DNA of 64,000 nt from Nocardia acididurans. Its GTDB lineage: Bacteria > Actinomycetota > Actinomycetes > Mycobacteriales > Mycobacteriaceae. Positions 1-7,822 of this stretch are shown here, piece by piece. Where the stretch lies: assembly GCF_016741815.1 (NCBI RefSeq), contig NZ_JAERRJ010000009.1, forward strand, positions 186,001 to 250,000, read 5' to 3'. The position numbers and the translations under genes are program-made. The notes beneath the pieces were generated by a model that saw only the letters and a program-made list of their open reading frames with translations, searched no databases and was not told where the DNA came from. Numbering within the stretch: position 1 is the first letter of the stretch; the number at the start of each line of letters is the position of its first letter.

Positions 1-1
1 G

Positions 2-334
2 TACGGCATCACCGTGAACGCGATCGCCCCCGCGGCGCGCACCCGGATGACCGAGACGGTGTTCGCGGACATGATGGCGGCTCCGGAGGACGGCTTCGAC
101 GCCATGGCCCCGGAAAACGTTTCGCCGCTGGTGGTCTGGCTGGGTTCGGCCGATTCCGCCGGTGTCACGGGTCGCATGTTCGAGGTCGAGGGTGGCAAGG
201 TGACCGTGGCCGACGGCTGGCGGCACGGCGCGTCCATCGATCGCGGTGCGCGCTGGGAGCCGGCCGAGCTGGGTCCGGTGGTGCGCGATCTGCTGGGTAA
301 GGCCACCACCCCGGAGCCGGTCTACGGAGCCTGA
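2..334 (+). CDS. Short-chain dehydrogenase/reductase, C-terminal part (5' end outside window)
   Basis: The reading frame is already open at the left edge and ends at a TGA at 332-334, leaving about 110 C-terminal residues. The segment begins with the YGITVNAIAP region typical of classical SDRs, just after the catalytic Tyr-x3-Lys, and continues through an ARTRMTE substrate-loop stretch. It closely parallels the same part of the SDR at 24428-25330, down to the long C-terminal tail after the Rossmann fold, so the two are paralogues of the bacterial 17-beta-HSD/multifunctional-enzyme-like group. The substrate cannot be judged from this fragment. A strong hairpin terminator follows directly. Confidence 0.85.
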   Translation, partial: YGITVNAIAPAARTRMTETVFADMMAAPEDGFDAMAPENVSPLVVWLGSADSAGVTGRMFEVEGGKVTVADGWRHGASIDRGARWEPAELGPVVRDLLGKATTPEPVYGA

Positions 335-828
335 TCTCCGGTCGCGGCAGCTACTTTCATCGCCGGTATCCCACTGGGATACCGGCGATGCTTGCTTTCC
401 GGACATCTCCGTCATCCTGATCGAGCGCAGAATGTGATGCAATACACACGCGGCGCTGAAAGCCTCTGACCTGCTGATGTTTTGCTGTCCGTTAAGTCCG
501 CATTGAGGGTCTTGGACCAGCGATATCGGTGACTGGTGAGGCTCCTGATGGGTGTGAGGCATTGGGCAAATGCCCAATTGCGCTGGGGCTCTTGTTCATA
601 TCCGGTACATCGGGTGGTTGGCAGGCGTACGGTTTGTAAGCACCCCTAATGCCACCAAGACTTGTGCGGGCCGGCCTGGTGGCCGTTACTATGACCGCGT
701 TCCGCAAAGGTCCGGCAATCGGGGCGACCGGGCTCTACCGCTCCAGCCTGCCTGGCGGGTTGGACTTCCCACACCGGGTGGGGACGAAAAGCCGACTGCG
801 CAAAACTCGATGAGGGGATGGCTGTCGC
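335..828. other. Intergenic region, 494 bp
   Basis: Apart from the hairpin at 358-390 no gene is supported. Just before the repeat-protein start, a four-codon reading frame (ATG at 818, TGA at 830-832) overlaps the ATG at 829, an arrangement that could couple translation. No convincing promoter hexamers were found. Confidence 0.5.
358..390 (+). terminator. Hairpin terminator after the partial SDR
   Basis: A perfect 15-bp inverted repeat (arms 358-372 and 376-390) closes on a 3-nt loop 24 nt after the SDR stop. The T tract after it is weak, as is common for actinobacterial terminators. Confidence 0.7.
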
Positions 829-2169
829 ATGATCTTTGGTCGTGCATTGCGCTTGGTGGCAGTGACCGCAGCTGTCGCCGGTTCGGCGATGCTCGGGCCG
901 GTCACCGCCGATGCGCAGCCCGGCGGCCTCGACCTGGAGCCCGCGCCCGCGAGCGACGACCCGGCCCTGAGCGTGCCCGTGCCGCAGGCCGCCGCCCCCG
1001 GGCAGGTGAACGGCGCTCCGGGCCAGGTGAACGGCATCGCCCCCGGACAGGCCGGTGGCGCGATCCCCGTCAATCCCGTCGCCGGGCCCGATGACGTCCT
1101 CGCCGCCTTGCTCGGTCTCGGCGCGGCCGGAACCGGTTCGGCCGCACTGGGTTCGGCCGCGGTCGGCTCCGCCGGAATCGGAGGGCTGCTCGGCACCGGT
1201 TCCGCCGCAGTGGGTTCGGCCGGTGCGACGACAGGCTCCGCCGTGCTCGGCACCGGTTCGGCCGGACTCGCCACCGGCTCCACGGCTCTCGGAACCGGTT
1301 CGGCGGCAGTGGGTTCCGCCGGTGCGGGCACCGGATCGGCGCTGGGCTCGGCTGCGGTGGGTACGGGCTCCGCACTCGGCTCGGCGGGCGCCGGTACGGG
1401 TTCGGCTCTTGGCTCCGCCGGTATCGGCACCGGCTCGGTGCTCGGAACCGGTTCGGCCGCAGTGGGTTCCGCTGGTCTCGGCGCTCTCGCTCTGCTCTTC
1501 GGCACCGGCTCGGCCGGTATCGGCTCCGCCGCCGTCGGTTCCGCGGCGGTCGGCTCCGCGGGTCTGGCCGCCCTCTGTACCGGTTCGGCCGCCGTCGGTT
1601 CCGCCGGTATCGGTTCTGCTGCCCTGGGTTCCGCTGCGGGTGGCTCTGCCGCCGCGGGTTCCGCCGCCACCGGTTCGGGAGTCGGTTCCGCCGGTGTCGG
1701 TTCGGCCGAAGCCGGTTCCGCCGCAGTGGGTTCGGCGGCCGTGGGCTCGGCCGGTGTCGGTTCCGCGGCCGTCTGCGCCTCACCGCTGCTTCTGCTGCTG
1801 TTGATTCCGCCGCCCGAGCCGGAGGTACCCGCGATCCCGCTGGAGATCCCGCAGCCGCCCGCGGCTCCGGCGATTCCGGCGCCGGTCGTGCCGGTGGTGG
1901 CTCCGGAGGCTCCCGCCCCGGAACCGGAACCGGCGGCCGCGCCGCCACCTCCGCCACCGACTCCTGTTCTGGCACAACCGATGCCGCAGGTGCGGCCGAC
2001 CTCGAGCGACAGCCCGCTGCCGCCCATCAAGGTGCTGTCGGTGATCGGCGGCCTGGTGGCGTTGACGCTGGTGGGTGCGGGCTCGGGTGCGGTGAGCTTC
2101 CAGAGTGCGTCGGCGGCGCAGGGGCGCATCGACGCCGCGCGGGCCGCGTTCTTCGGACCGAGGCTGTGA
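829..2169 (+). CDS. Secreted/anchored Gly-Ser-Ala repeat protein
   Basis: The 446-residue product has an N-terminal signal-peptide-like segment (about residues 1-30, with an ADA-Q cleavage-like site). A short Pro/Gly linker follows, then about 215 residues of Gly-Ser-Ala repeats of the form GSAxxGSAG (about 100-315), a Leu run, a Pro/Glu-rich stretch (about 320-398), a hydrophobic segment (about 400-425) and a short basic tail. This suggests an exported, probably membrane-anchored cell-envelope protein. I recognise no catalytic domain. An AGGGGA ribosome site precedes ATG 829. The protease gene starts 10 nt after its stop, so the two may be cotranscribed. Confidence 0.65.
   Translation: MIFGRALRLVAVTAAVAGSAMLGPVTADAQPGGLDLEPAPASDDPALSVPVPQAAAPGQVNGAPGQVNGIAPGQAGGAIPVNPVAGPDDVLAALLGLGAAGTGSAALGSAAVGSAGIGGLLGTGSAAVGSAGATTGSAVLGTGSAGLATGSTALGTGSAAVGSAGAGTGSALGSAAVGTGSALGSAGAGTGSALGSAGIGTGSVLGTGSAAVGSAGLGALALLFGTGSAGIGSAAVGSAAVGSAGLAALCTGSAAVGSAGIGSAALGSAAGGSAAAGSAATGSGVGSAGVGSAEAGSAAVGSAAVGSAGVGSAAVCASPLLLLLLIPPPEPEVPAIPLEIPQPPAAPAIPAPVVPVVAPEAPAPEPEPAAAPPPPPPTPVLAQPMPQVRPTSSDSPLPPIKVLSVIGGLVALTLVGAGSGAVSFQSASAAQGRIDAARAAFFGPRL
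1129..1773 (+). repeat. In-gene Gly-Ser-Ala coding repeats
   Basis: Tandem degenerate units coding for GSA-x-x-GSA motifs, with nearly identical DNA such as the recurring ggttcggccgcagtgggttc. This kind of array is prone to slippage and to assembly error. Confidence 0.85.
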
Positions 2170-2179
2170 GGGGACCGCG

Positions 2180-2692
2180 ATGACCGAGAGCAAGGCTCAT
2201 AGCATCGGGTCCTACCGCCGGGTGGCGGCGGCGGTGGACGCCGTGTGCGCGGTGGCGGCCGATTTCGACGCCACCACCCTCGACGAGGTGGTGCTCGCCA
2301 TCTCCGCCGAGCGGCGTCGGCCCATCGAAATCGCCAGTGCCCAACTGGGTCCCGGCGTCTGCGGTCAGCGCCGCAGCTATCCCGACCGGGATGTGATCGT
2401 GCTGGCCACCTCGCTGCCCAGCCGCGACCACACCCTCGCGCACGAGCTCGGCCACATCGTCTTCGACCATCCGGGCGAGGCGGCGACCGAGGTGGTGCTC
2501 GAAGCCAGCGATGATCTCATCGCCTACATGCTCAGCCAGCGCGCCCACCAGAAGGTCGTCGACCTGGGCGAGGACGAGCAGTGCGAATGGGAGGCGGAGA
2601 CCTTCGCGAGCATGCTCATGACCCGACTGCGTGTGTTCAACAGCCGGGGCGCAGGCGTCTCGGTCCTTCGATTCGACGAGGCACTCGGATGA
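2180..2692 (+). CDS. ImmA/IrrE-family zinc metallo-endopeptidase
   Basis: The 170-residue protein carries the gluzincin signature HELGH (about residues 88-92, within AHELGHIVFDH). The HExxH histidines bind zinc and the glutamate is catalytic. ImmA/IrrE proteases typically cleave an HTH repressor to relieve repression. ATG 2180 is preferred over the upstream in-frame start because it lies outside the preceding gene. The neighbours fit a recurring actinobacterial pairing of such a peptidase with a MAB_1171c-like membrane protein. No dedicated repressor is adjacent; the EspR-like regulator at 4331-4747 is the nearest HTH protein. The natural substrate is unknown. Confidence 0.8.
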   Translation: MTESKAHSIGSYRRVAAAVDAVCAVAADFDATTLDEVVLAISAERRRPIEIASAQLGPGVCGQRRSYPDRDVIVLATSLPSRDHTLAHELGHIVFDHPGEAATEVVLEASDDLIAYMLSQRAHQKVVDLGEDEQCEWEAETFASMLMTRLRVFNSRGAGVSVLRFDEALG

Positions 2693-2769
2693 CCGAGTCA
2701 GGCCCCGGAGGCGGCAGCGTGCGTAACCACGGAGGGGCCCTCGGACATCCGCAGGAGGGCGCGGCATGA
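2689..2769 (+). CDS. Possible 26-residue small ORF between the peptidase and membrane protein genes
   Basis: This frame starts at an ATG sharing ATGA with the stop of the peptidase gene (2689-2692). It ends at a TGA overlapping the ATG of the next gene (2766-2769). The double ATGA coupling bridges what would otherwise be a 73-bp gap and keeps ribosomes moving across the operon. The peptide is Gly-rich and resembles nothing I recognise. It may be a coupling leader rather than a functional protein. Confidence 0.35.
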   Translation: MTESGPGGGSVRNHGGALGHPQEGAA

Positions 2770-3800
2770 TGTTCTGGTTGACGGCCATGTTGGTCTGGAT
2801 GGCGGCCGGGGCGCGAGTGGGCCGGGTGCTGGTGAAACCGGCGACTACCGCGCGGGTCGCGATCGTGGTGGCGGTGGCCGCGGTGGCGGCCGCGGTGACC
2901 ATCGCGATTCCGGATGTCGCTGTGGCAGTGGATCATGCGGCGAAGAACGGCATCCGCGGGCAGTGGTTGTCCGATCGGGCGACCACCTCGGCGTGGATTC
3001 TCTTCGCTACCGCCACTTCGGTGGTGGCGGCCGCCGCGTGGCCGGTGGTCTCGCGCCGGAATCTGCGGCAGATCGCCTGGATGATCTACGCGGGCGGCGC
3101 CATCGCCATGGCGCTGACACTGCTGTGGTCCATCACCTTCGGCTGGGTGATCGTGCTGCTGGAGTCGCTGTTCATCGTGGTCACCGGCGTGCGCAATCTG
3201 GACTGGACCACCCTGGGCCGTGGTATCGCCCTGTATTCCTCGGGCACCGCGCTGGTGGGAGTTCTTGCGGCACTGTCGATTCGGCGTGACGTCATGGATA
3301 TGCCGATGGCGCGCCCCGGCGCCGAGGACTGGTTCTGGCCGGCGTGGCTGGTGGCGAGCCTGCTCATCGCGGTCGGCGCGGTGTGGATCGTCATCGAGAT
3401 GTGGTGGCGAGCCCGCCTGCTGCTGAAGCAGATTCGCACCCTGCACCGGGTGCTGATCGGCCGCTTCCCGGAGGTGGTGGCCAAGGATCAGACCGGATCG
3501 GCCACACAGCTCAAGGCTTCCGATCAAGTGGCGCAGATCATGGACGCGCTCTATCTGCAGTCGGGTGGCGGTATGGAGCTGGCCGCGGCGGGCGCCCCGC
3601 CCGAGTCGGTGACCGAGCGGGCCGAGCGGGTGGCCCGGTGGGCGCGCAATCCGTTCGGCGACGTTCTCATCGACGGCCGTTGGATCGCGCCGCCGCCGGG
3701 TGTGGGTCCGCGCGGGTGGGTCCAGGCGATTGCCCGCGCCTTCGACGCGGAGGCTTCGAGCGGTACTCCGACCGCGAGCCGTAGCGCCGCACAACGCTGA
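2766..3800 (+). CDS. MAB_1171c-like polytopic membrane protein
   Basis: The 344-residue protein starts with hydrophobic helices and shows about seven predicted membrane segments in its first 215 residues. A soluble C-terminal half follows, rich in Arg, Glu and Leu. This matches the MAB_1171c-type 'putative transporter' family that often neighbours ImmA/IrrE peptidases and HTH proteins in Nocardia and Mycobacterium. The family's biochemical role is not established. A sensory or effector partner of the peptidase is only an inference. It is coupled by ATGA to the small ORF upstream. Confidence 0.65.
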   Translation: MMFWLTAMLVWMAAGARVGRVLVKPATTARVAIVVAVAAVAAAVTIAIPDVAVAVDHAAKNGIRGQWLSDRATTSAWILFATATSVVAAAAWPVVSRRNLRQIAWMIYAGGAIAMALTLLWSITFGWVIVLLESLFIVVTGVRNLDWTTLGRGIALYSSGTALVGVLAALSIRRDVMDMPMARPGAEDWFWPAWLVASLLIAVGAVWIVIEMWWRARLLLKQIRTLHRVLIGRFPEVVAKDQTGSATQLKASDQVAQIMDALYLQSGGGMELAAAGAPPESVTERAERVARWARNPFGDVLIDGRWIAPPPGVGPRGWVQAIARAFDAEASSGTPTASRSAAQR

Positions 3801-4330
3801 GTACAGATGTCGCTGCGGGGCCGAGTGGGATGTCCGCGAGGCCCCTGCGCGCAGATCTCGGGAAGATCAACATCGATAGGTTGAACCCCGTGGAACTATG
3901 GGGTTGACACCGACACAATTCGTACCGGCCGGTCCGTCTCTTTTGTGTCGGATTACGAATGTCGCAATTGCGCCGGGCTATACGCGGCACAGTATTCGAA
4001 TCGTCGTTTTGGTGCATTCGCCGCGAAACGCGCACAGCACTCATAACGACATAGTGCACAAACTCGTTGGTTTGTGTCCCGGTGTGACCCGGGCATGGCA
4101 ACGCCAGGATTGTGCATAGTGCACCAGGCGCAGCGTCGTACGCCACATGGCCTCAGCGCCCTGAGACCGGTGCAACACACTTCACCCGAGCCGAATGGAT
4201 CAGTGGGTCGGGGACGCGGCCCTGCAAGCCGCGCCCCGGCCCGCTCCTGGTACGGCCTGGAGCAGTCCTGTTACAAACCAACACAGTGCGGCCTCCGAGC
4301 TAGCCGCACTGTGTTGCCTTGAGACGGGGC
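3801..4330. other. Intergenic region, 530 bp, with several inverted and direct repeats
   Basis: No gene is supported. The region is less GC-rich than its surroundings. It holds a nested inverted repeat (CCGACACAA at 3910-3918 with TTGTGTCGG at 3943-3951, and ATTCGTA at 3918-3924 with TACGAAT at 3954-3960). It also holds two copies of CATAGTGCAC (4050-4059 and 4115-4124), the second forming the near-palindrome GTGCATAGTGCAC. These look like DNA-protein sites, or remnants of a lost element. Confidence 0.5.
4279..4316 (-). terminator. Hairpin terminator of the EspR-like gene
   Basis: A perfect 14-bp inverted repeat (4279-4292 and 4303-4316) with a 10-nt loop lies just 3' of the minus-strand gene ending at 4331. 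A GT-rich run follows on the minus strand. Confidence 0.75.
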
Positions 4331-4747
4331 CTATTCCGTGCCGTCCGGAGGAATTTCGGGCAGGCCTTCGCTTGCCCGAAGCTTCTCCGCCATGGAGGTG
4401 AGGAGGTTCTGAGATTCTTCGGAGAGGTCGAACGCCCTGCTCGACAACCGACGAAGTCCGTAGCCCTGCAGCTGGGACAGCAGCTCGAGATCGTGATCGA
4501 TCTTCGCCGCGTAGATGTCGTTGAAGAAGTAGTCCGGTTTGACCTTGAAGAACTTCGCCAGAGCAGCCACCGTCTCGTCGGACGGATTCGTGCGCTGTCC
4601 CGACCGCAACTGCGAGAGATACGGTTTCGAGATCGGATGGCCTGAGGCCGTAAGCGCAGCCGCCACCTCTGCGTTGGTGTGCGGCTTTCGCCCGGGGGGA
4701 TGCACGGTTTCGAACAGCTTGTTCAGCCGCGCCGCGAAATCAGCCAT
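4331..4747 (-). CDS. EspR-like XRE-family DNA-binding regulator
   Basis: The 138-residue protein matches M. tuberculosis EspR along its length from memory: FAARLNKLFETV at the start, PHTNAEVAAAL, PYLSQLRSGQRTNPS (the HTH recognition region), AALAKFF, and a C-terminal dimerisation half with RRLSSRAFDL. EspR (132 residues) is a nucleoid-associated regulator of envelope functions and of the espACD locus. No ESX genes are in this window, so orthology in function is not claimed; several EspR paralogues per genome are plausible. It could be the target of the nearby ImmA/IrrE peptidase, but nothing in the sequence proves it. Confidence 0.85.
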   Translation of the reverse strand: MADFAARLNKLFETVHPPGRKPHTNAEVAAALTASGHPISKPYLSQLRSGQRTNPSDETVAALAKFFKVKPDYFFNDIYAAKIDHDLELLSQLQGYGLRRLSSRAFDLSEESQNLLTSMAEKLRASEGLPEIPPDGTE

Positions 4748-5126
4748 TGTGAGCCGCCCAATTCCCTTCGCTGTACTAACAGTCGTTATCTCGGATACGT
4801 ATCATTGATATTAGCGGCTCAGTAACTGAAAACCTACGCCTGATTCGCGATTTCCTTGAAGCTTCTAGGCGGTGATCCTGTGAAGCGTCCGTGGCTTGGG
4901 CGTTTGCGGGCCACCCCCACGGTTCTTGCCGAGCGCTTAATGGTGCCGGTTCTGGCCCGTCGCGAGGGTCTTCCCGGACGGGCCGCCAGTAACCATAAGA
5001 TAGCTGACGTCTCATCTTCTTGTCTGTACCGGAGATTGTGTGGTGTACGCCACTTTTCGCGGCGCCTGGGATGAACGTTCAACCTGGCCGCAACGGACCC
5101 CAACTGGCCCAAAATGATTGAAACGG
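4748..5126. other. Intergenic region, 379 bp, with the EspR-like gene promoter side
   Basis: This lies between two minus-strand genes and no coding region is supported. An AT-rich patch at about 4775-4850 contains the perfect palindrome GATACGTATC (4794-4803), about 50 bp upstream of the EspR-like start, a candidate operator. I found no clear terminator for fadA5 at the right end. Confidence 0.5.
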
Positions 5127-6293
5127 CTACAACCTCTCGATGATGGTTCCCGTCGCGAGTGCGCCACCGCAGCACATGAGGATCATGGCGGTGCTCTTGT
5201 CCGACCGCTCGAGTTCGTGCAAAGCCGTTGTGATCAACCGCGATCCGGTGCTGCCGACCGGATGGCCGAGCGCGATCGCGCCGCCGTTCACGTTCACCCG
5301 GTCGAAGTCGGGCTTGTGCACGTTGGCCCAGGACAGCACGACCGAGGCGAAAGCCTCGTTGATTTCGAACAGATCGATGTCGTTGATGCTCATACCGGTC
5401 CGCTCGAGCAAGCGCTCGCACGCCTGTACCGGTCCGTCCAAATGGAATTCGGGCTCGCCGCCGACCAGGCACTGCGCCACGATGCGAGCGCGCGGGCGCA
5501 AACCCTCACGCTCGGCGGCCTTTTCATCCATCAGCAGCACCGCCGCCGCGCCGTCGGACACCTGAGAGGAGGTGCCGGCGGTGTGAATTCCGCCCTCCAG
5601 CACCGGCTTCAGCTTGGCCAGGCCCTCGCGGGTGGTCTCGCGCAGTCCCTGATCGCGCGTGACATCCATGGTCTCGCCGGTGAGTTCGCCCTCCTTGGTC
5701 ACCTGCGGGGCATCCTTGATGGTGAGCACCTCGCGGTCGAACCGGCCTTCGGCCCACGCCTGCGCGGCCAGGCGCTGCGAGCGCTCGCCCAGCTCCTCGA
5801 CATCGTCGCGAGTAATGCCGCGCCGCTTGGCAATTCGCTCCGCGGCCCCGAACTGGTCGGGCATGTCCAGGTTCCACGACGCGGGGCGGCGCGGACCGGC
5901 GTGCGTTCCGACGTTGGCGCCCAACGGAACATGGCTCATGGACTCGATGCCGCAGGCCAGGCCGACCTCGATCGCGCCCGTGGCGATGAGGCCCGCGACC
6001 AGGCCCGCGGCCTGCTGCGCCGAACCGCACTGATTGTCGATGGTGACCGCGCCGGTCTGCCACGGCAGCCCCGCGTGCAGCCAGGCGGTGCGGGTGACAT
6101 TGTTCGACTGCTCGCCCACCTGCATGACGCAGCCGCCGATGACCTGCTCGACCAGGGCCGGGTTGAGCTCGGCCCGCTCCAGTACGCCCTTCTGGGCCGC
6201 GCCCAGCAGTTCGGCGGCGTGCAGCCCGGCCAGCCAGCCGTTGCGCTTGCCGATCGGAGTGCGGCCGGCCTCGACGATGACGGGTGTACCCAT
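5127..6293 (-). CDS. fadA5: Steroid 3-ketoacyl-CoA thiolase FadA5
   Basis: Thiolase releasing acetyl- or propionyl-CoA from 3-ketoacyl-CoA intermediates of cholesterol side-chain beta-oxidation. The 388-residue product aligns by eye to M. tuberculosis FadA5 throughout (VIVEA-R-PIGKRNGWL-GLHA at the N-terminus, TGTIIER near the end). It shows the acylated cysteine in DNQCGSAQQ (C89), the catalytic histidine in GGAIALGHPVG and the second cysteine in MCCGGALATG. ATG 6293 is chosen over the upstream in-frame start because it has a GGAAGG ribosome site and matches the family N-terminus. It is divergent from cyp125 across a KstR box, as in M. tuberculosis. Confidence 0.95.
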   Translation of the reverse strand: MGTPVIVEAGRTPIGKRNGWLAGLHAAELLGAAQKGVLERAELNPALVEQVIGGCVMQVGEQSNNVTRTAWLHAGLPWQTGAVTIDNQCGSAQQAAGLVAGLIATGAIEVGLACGIESMSHVPLGANVGTHAGPRRPASWNLDMPDQFGAAERIAKRRGITRDDVEELGERSQRLAAQAWAEGRFDREVLTIKDAPQVTKEGELTGETMDVTRDQGLRETTREGLAKLKPVLEGGIHTAGTSSQVSDGAAAVLLMDEKAAEREGLRPRARIVAQCLVGGEPEFHLDGPVQACERLLERTGMSINDIDLFEINEAFASVVLSWANVHKPDFDRVNVNGGAIALGHPVGSTGSRLITTALHELERSDKSTAMILMCCGGALATGTIIERL

Positions 6294-6393
6294 TGGTTTC
6301 CTTCCGACGCGGAACTGCAACGAGTTCCTTAGAGGTAACTTAGGCCGCTTAACGGCTCCTTCCCTAGTTTTACCGCCTATGCTTCAATAGCGG

Positions 6394-6407
6394 TAGAACG
6401 TGTTTCA
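6394..6407. promoter_or_regulatory. KstR operator between fadA5 and cyp125
   Basis: TAGAACGTGTTTCA fits the KstR consensus TNNAACNNGTTNNA at all fixed positions. It lies in the divergent fadA5/cyp125 spacer, where mycobacteria also carry KstR control. It probably represses both directions. Confidence 0.85.
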
Positions 6408-6428
6408 GTTAGACGAAGGAGTCAACTG

Positions 6429-7688
6429 GTGGTGGATACGCATGCCCGGCCCGATGTGCCGGACGGATTCGACGTCACCGACCCCGATCTCTGGGCCCAG
6501 CGCGTGCCCGTCGACGAATTCACCGAACTCCGTAAAGCGGCTCCCATCTGGTGGAATGCCAAGTCTCCCGAGAAGGGCGGCTTCCAGGACGACGGCTTCT
6601 GGGTGGTGAGCAAGCACGCCGACGTGAAGGAGGTCTCACGCCGCAGCGACGTCTTCTCCACCTACGAGAACACCGCCATCCCGCGTTTCAACGACGAGAT
6701 CACCCGCGAGCAGATCGAGATGCAGCGCTTCGTGCTGCTGAACAAGGACGCTCCGGAGCACACCAAGCTTCGCAAGATCATCTCCAAGGGCTTCACGCCG
6801 CGCGTCATCAACGGCATGCGCGCCGAGCTGAAGGATCGCGCCGAGAAGATCGTCAAGGCCGCTGTCGAATCCGGTTCGGGCGATTTCGTCGAGCAGGTCG
6901 CCGCCGAGCTCCCGCTGCAGGCCATCGCCGACCTCATCGGCGTGCCGCAGGAGGACCGGATGAAGCTGTTCCGCTGGTCCAACGAGATGACCAGCTACGA
7001 CGATCCCGACAGTGATGTCGATCCGATGGTCGCCTCCACCGAGATCCTCGGCTACTCCTGGCAGATGGCCGAGGCCCGCAAGGCCTGCCCCGCCAATGAC
7101 ATCGTCACCGAGCTCGTGCAGGCCGAAATCGACGGTGAGGCACTGTCTTCCGAGGAATTCGGCTTCTTCGTCATGATGCTGGCCGTGGCCGGCAACGAGA
7201 CCACCCGCAATGCCACCACGCACGGGATGCTCGCGTTCATGGAGAACCCGGAGCAGTGGGAGCTTTTCAAGAGGGAACGCCCGAAAACCGCTGCGGACGA
7301 GATCATTCGGTGGGCGACGCCGGTGAGCATGTTCCAGCGCACCGCCCTCGAGGACACCGAGCTGTCGGGTGTGCAGATCAAGAAGGGCCAGCGCGTCATC
7401 CTGCTGTACCGCTCGGCCAACTTCGACGAAGAGGTCTTCGAGGACCCCTTCACCTTCGACATCACGCGCCAGGACAACCCGCACCTGTCCTTCGGCGGCA
7501 CCGGCGCGCACTTCTGCATCGGCGCGAATCTGGCACGTCTGGAAGTCGACCTGATCTTCAACGCCATTGCCGACCACATGCCGGACATCAGCGCGCTGGG
7601 TGATCCCAAGCGGCTGCGTTCGGGCTGGTTGAACGGGGTGAAGGAACTGCAGGTGGATTACACCGGCGGGTGCCCTGTAAAGCACTGA
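6429..7688 (+). CDS. cyp125: Cytochrome P450 CYP125, sterol C26/C27 hydroxylase
   Basis: P450 that oxidises the terminal carbon of the cholesterol side chain to the acid, the first step of side-chain degradation. The 419-residue sequence tracks M. tuberculosis CYP125A1 closely (VPVDEFTELRKAAPIWWN; PRF-N-EI-RE-IE-QRFV; RLRSGWLNG; CPV-H at the end). It has the I-helix motif AGNETTRN, the ExxR motif EIIR and the haem loop FGGTGAHFCIG. GTG 6429 is used, with AAGGAG at 6416-6421. An electron donor could be fdxD at 24194 or another ferredoxin. It is controlled by the KstR box 22 bp upstream of the start. Confidence 0.95.
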   Translation: MVDTHARPDVPDGFDVTDPDLWAQRVPVDEFTELRKAAPIWWNAKSPEKGGFQDDGFWVVSKHADVKEVSRRSDVFSTYENTAIPRFNDEITREQIEMQRFVLLNKDAPEHTKLRKIISKGFTPRVINGMRAELKDRAEKIVKAAVESGSGDFVEQVAAELPLQAIADLIGVPQEDRMKLFRWSNEMTSYDDPDSDVDPMVASTEILGYSWQMAEARKACPANDIVTELVQAEIDGEALSSEEFGFFVMMLAVAGNETTRNATTHGMLAFMENPEQWELFKRERPKTAADEIIRWATPVSMFQRTALEDTELSGVQIKKGQRVILLYRSANFDEEVFEDPFTFDITRQDNPHLSFGGTGAHFCIGANLARLEVDLIFNAIADHMPDISALGDPKRLRSGWLNGVKELQVDYTGGCPVKH

Positions 7689-7704
7689 CCCACAACGCAT
7701 TGCG

Positions 7705-7738
7705 GCGAGCGTCCGGATACTGGACGCTCGCTTTATTT
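7705..7738 (+). terminator. Rho-independent terminator of cyp125
   Basis: A perfect 10-bp stem (7705-7714 and 7722-7731) with a 7-nt loop is followed by TTTATTTT. Confidence 0.9.
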
Positions 7739-7761
7739 TGTCACCGTGACGGGGCGCAACG

Positions 7762-7797
7762 AAAAGGCGGGCGACCGGAAACCCGGTCGCCCGCCTT
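7762..7797 (-). terminator. Rho-independent terminator of the ltp operon
   Basis: A perfect 13-bp stem (7766-7778 and 7783-7795) with a 4-nt loop is followed on the minus strand by TTTT. It lies 25 nt past the stop of the SnoaL gene and faces the cyp125 terminator between convergent units. Confidence 0.85.
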
Positions 7798-7822
7798 GCC
7801 CTTCGGACCCCAACCGAAAGAT

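Noticed and set aside
735..2129. Long minus-strand frame of 464 codons with Pro-Ala-Glu-Pro repeats
   Set aside because: It is the antisense shadow of the Gly-Ser-Ala repeat gene; GC-rich codon repeats keep the opposite frames open. The plus frame has the signal peptide and ribosome site.
4776..5074. Short overlapping frames in the 4748-5126 gap
   Set aside because: No ribosome sites, no homology and atypical composition.
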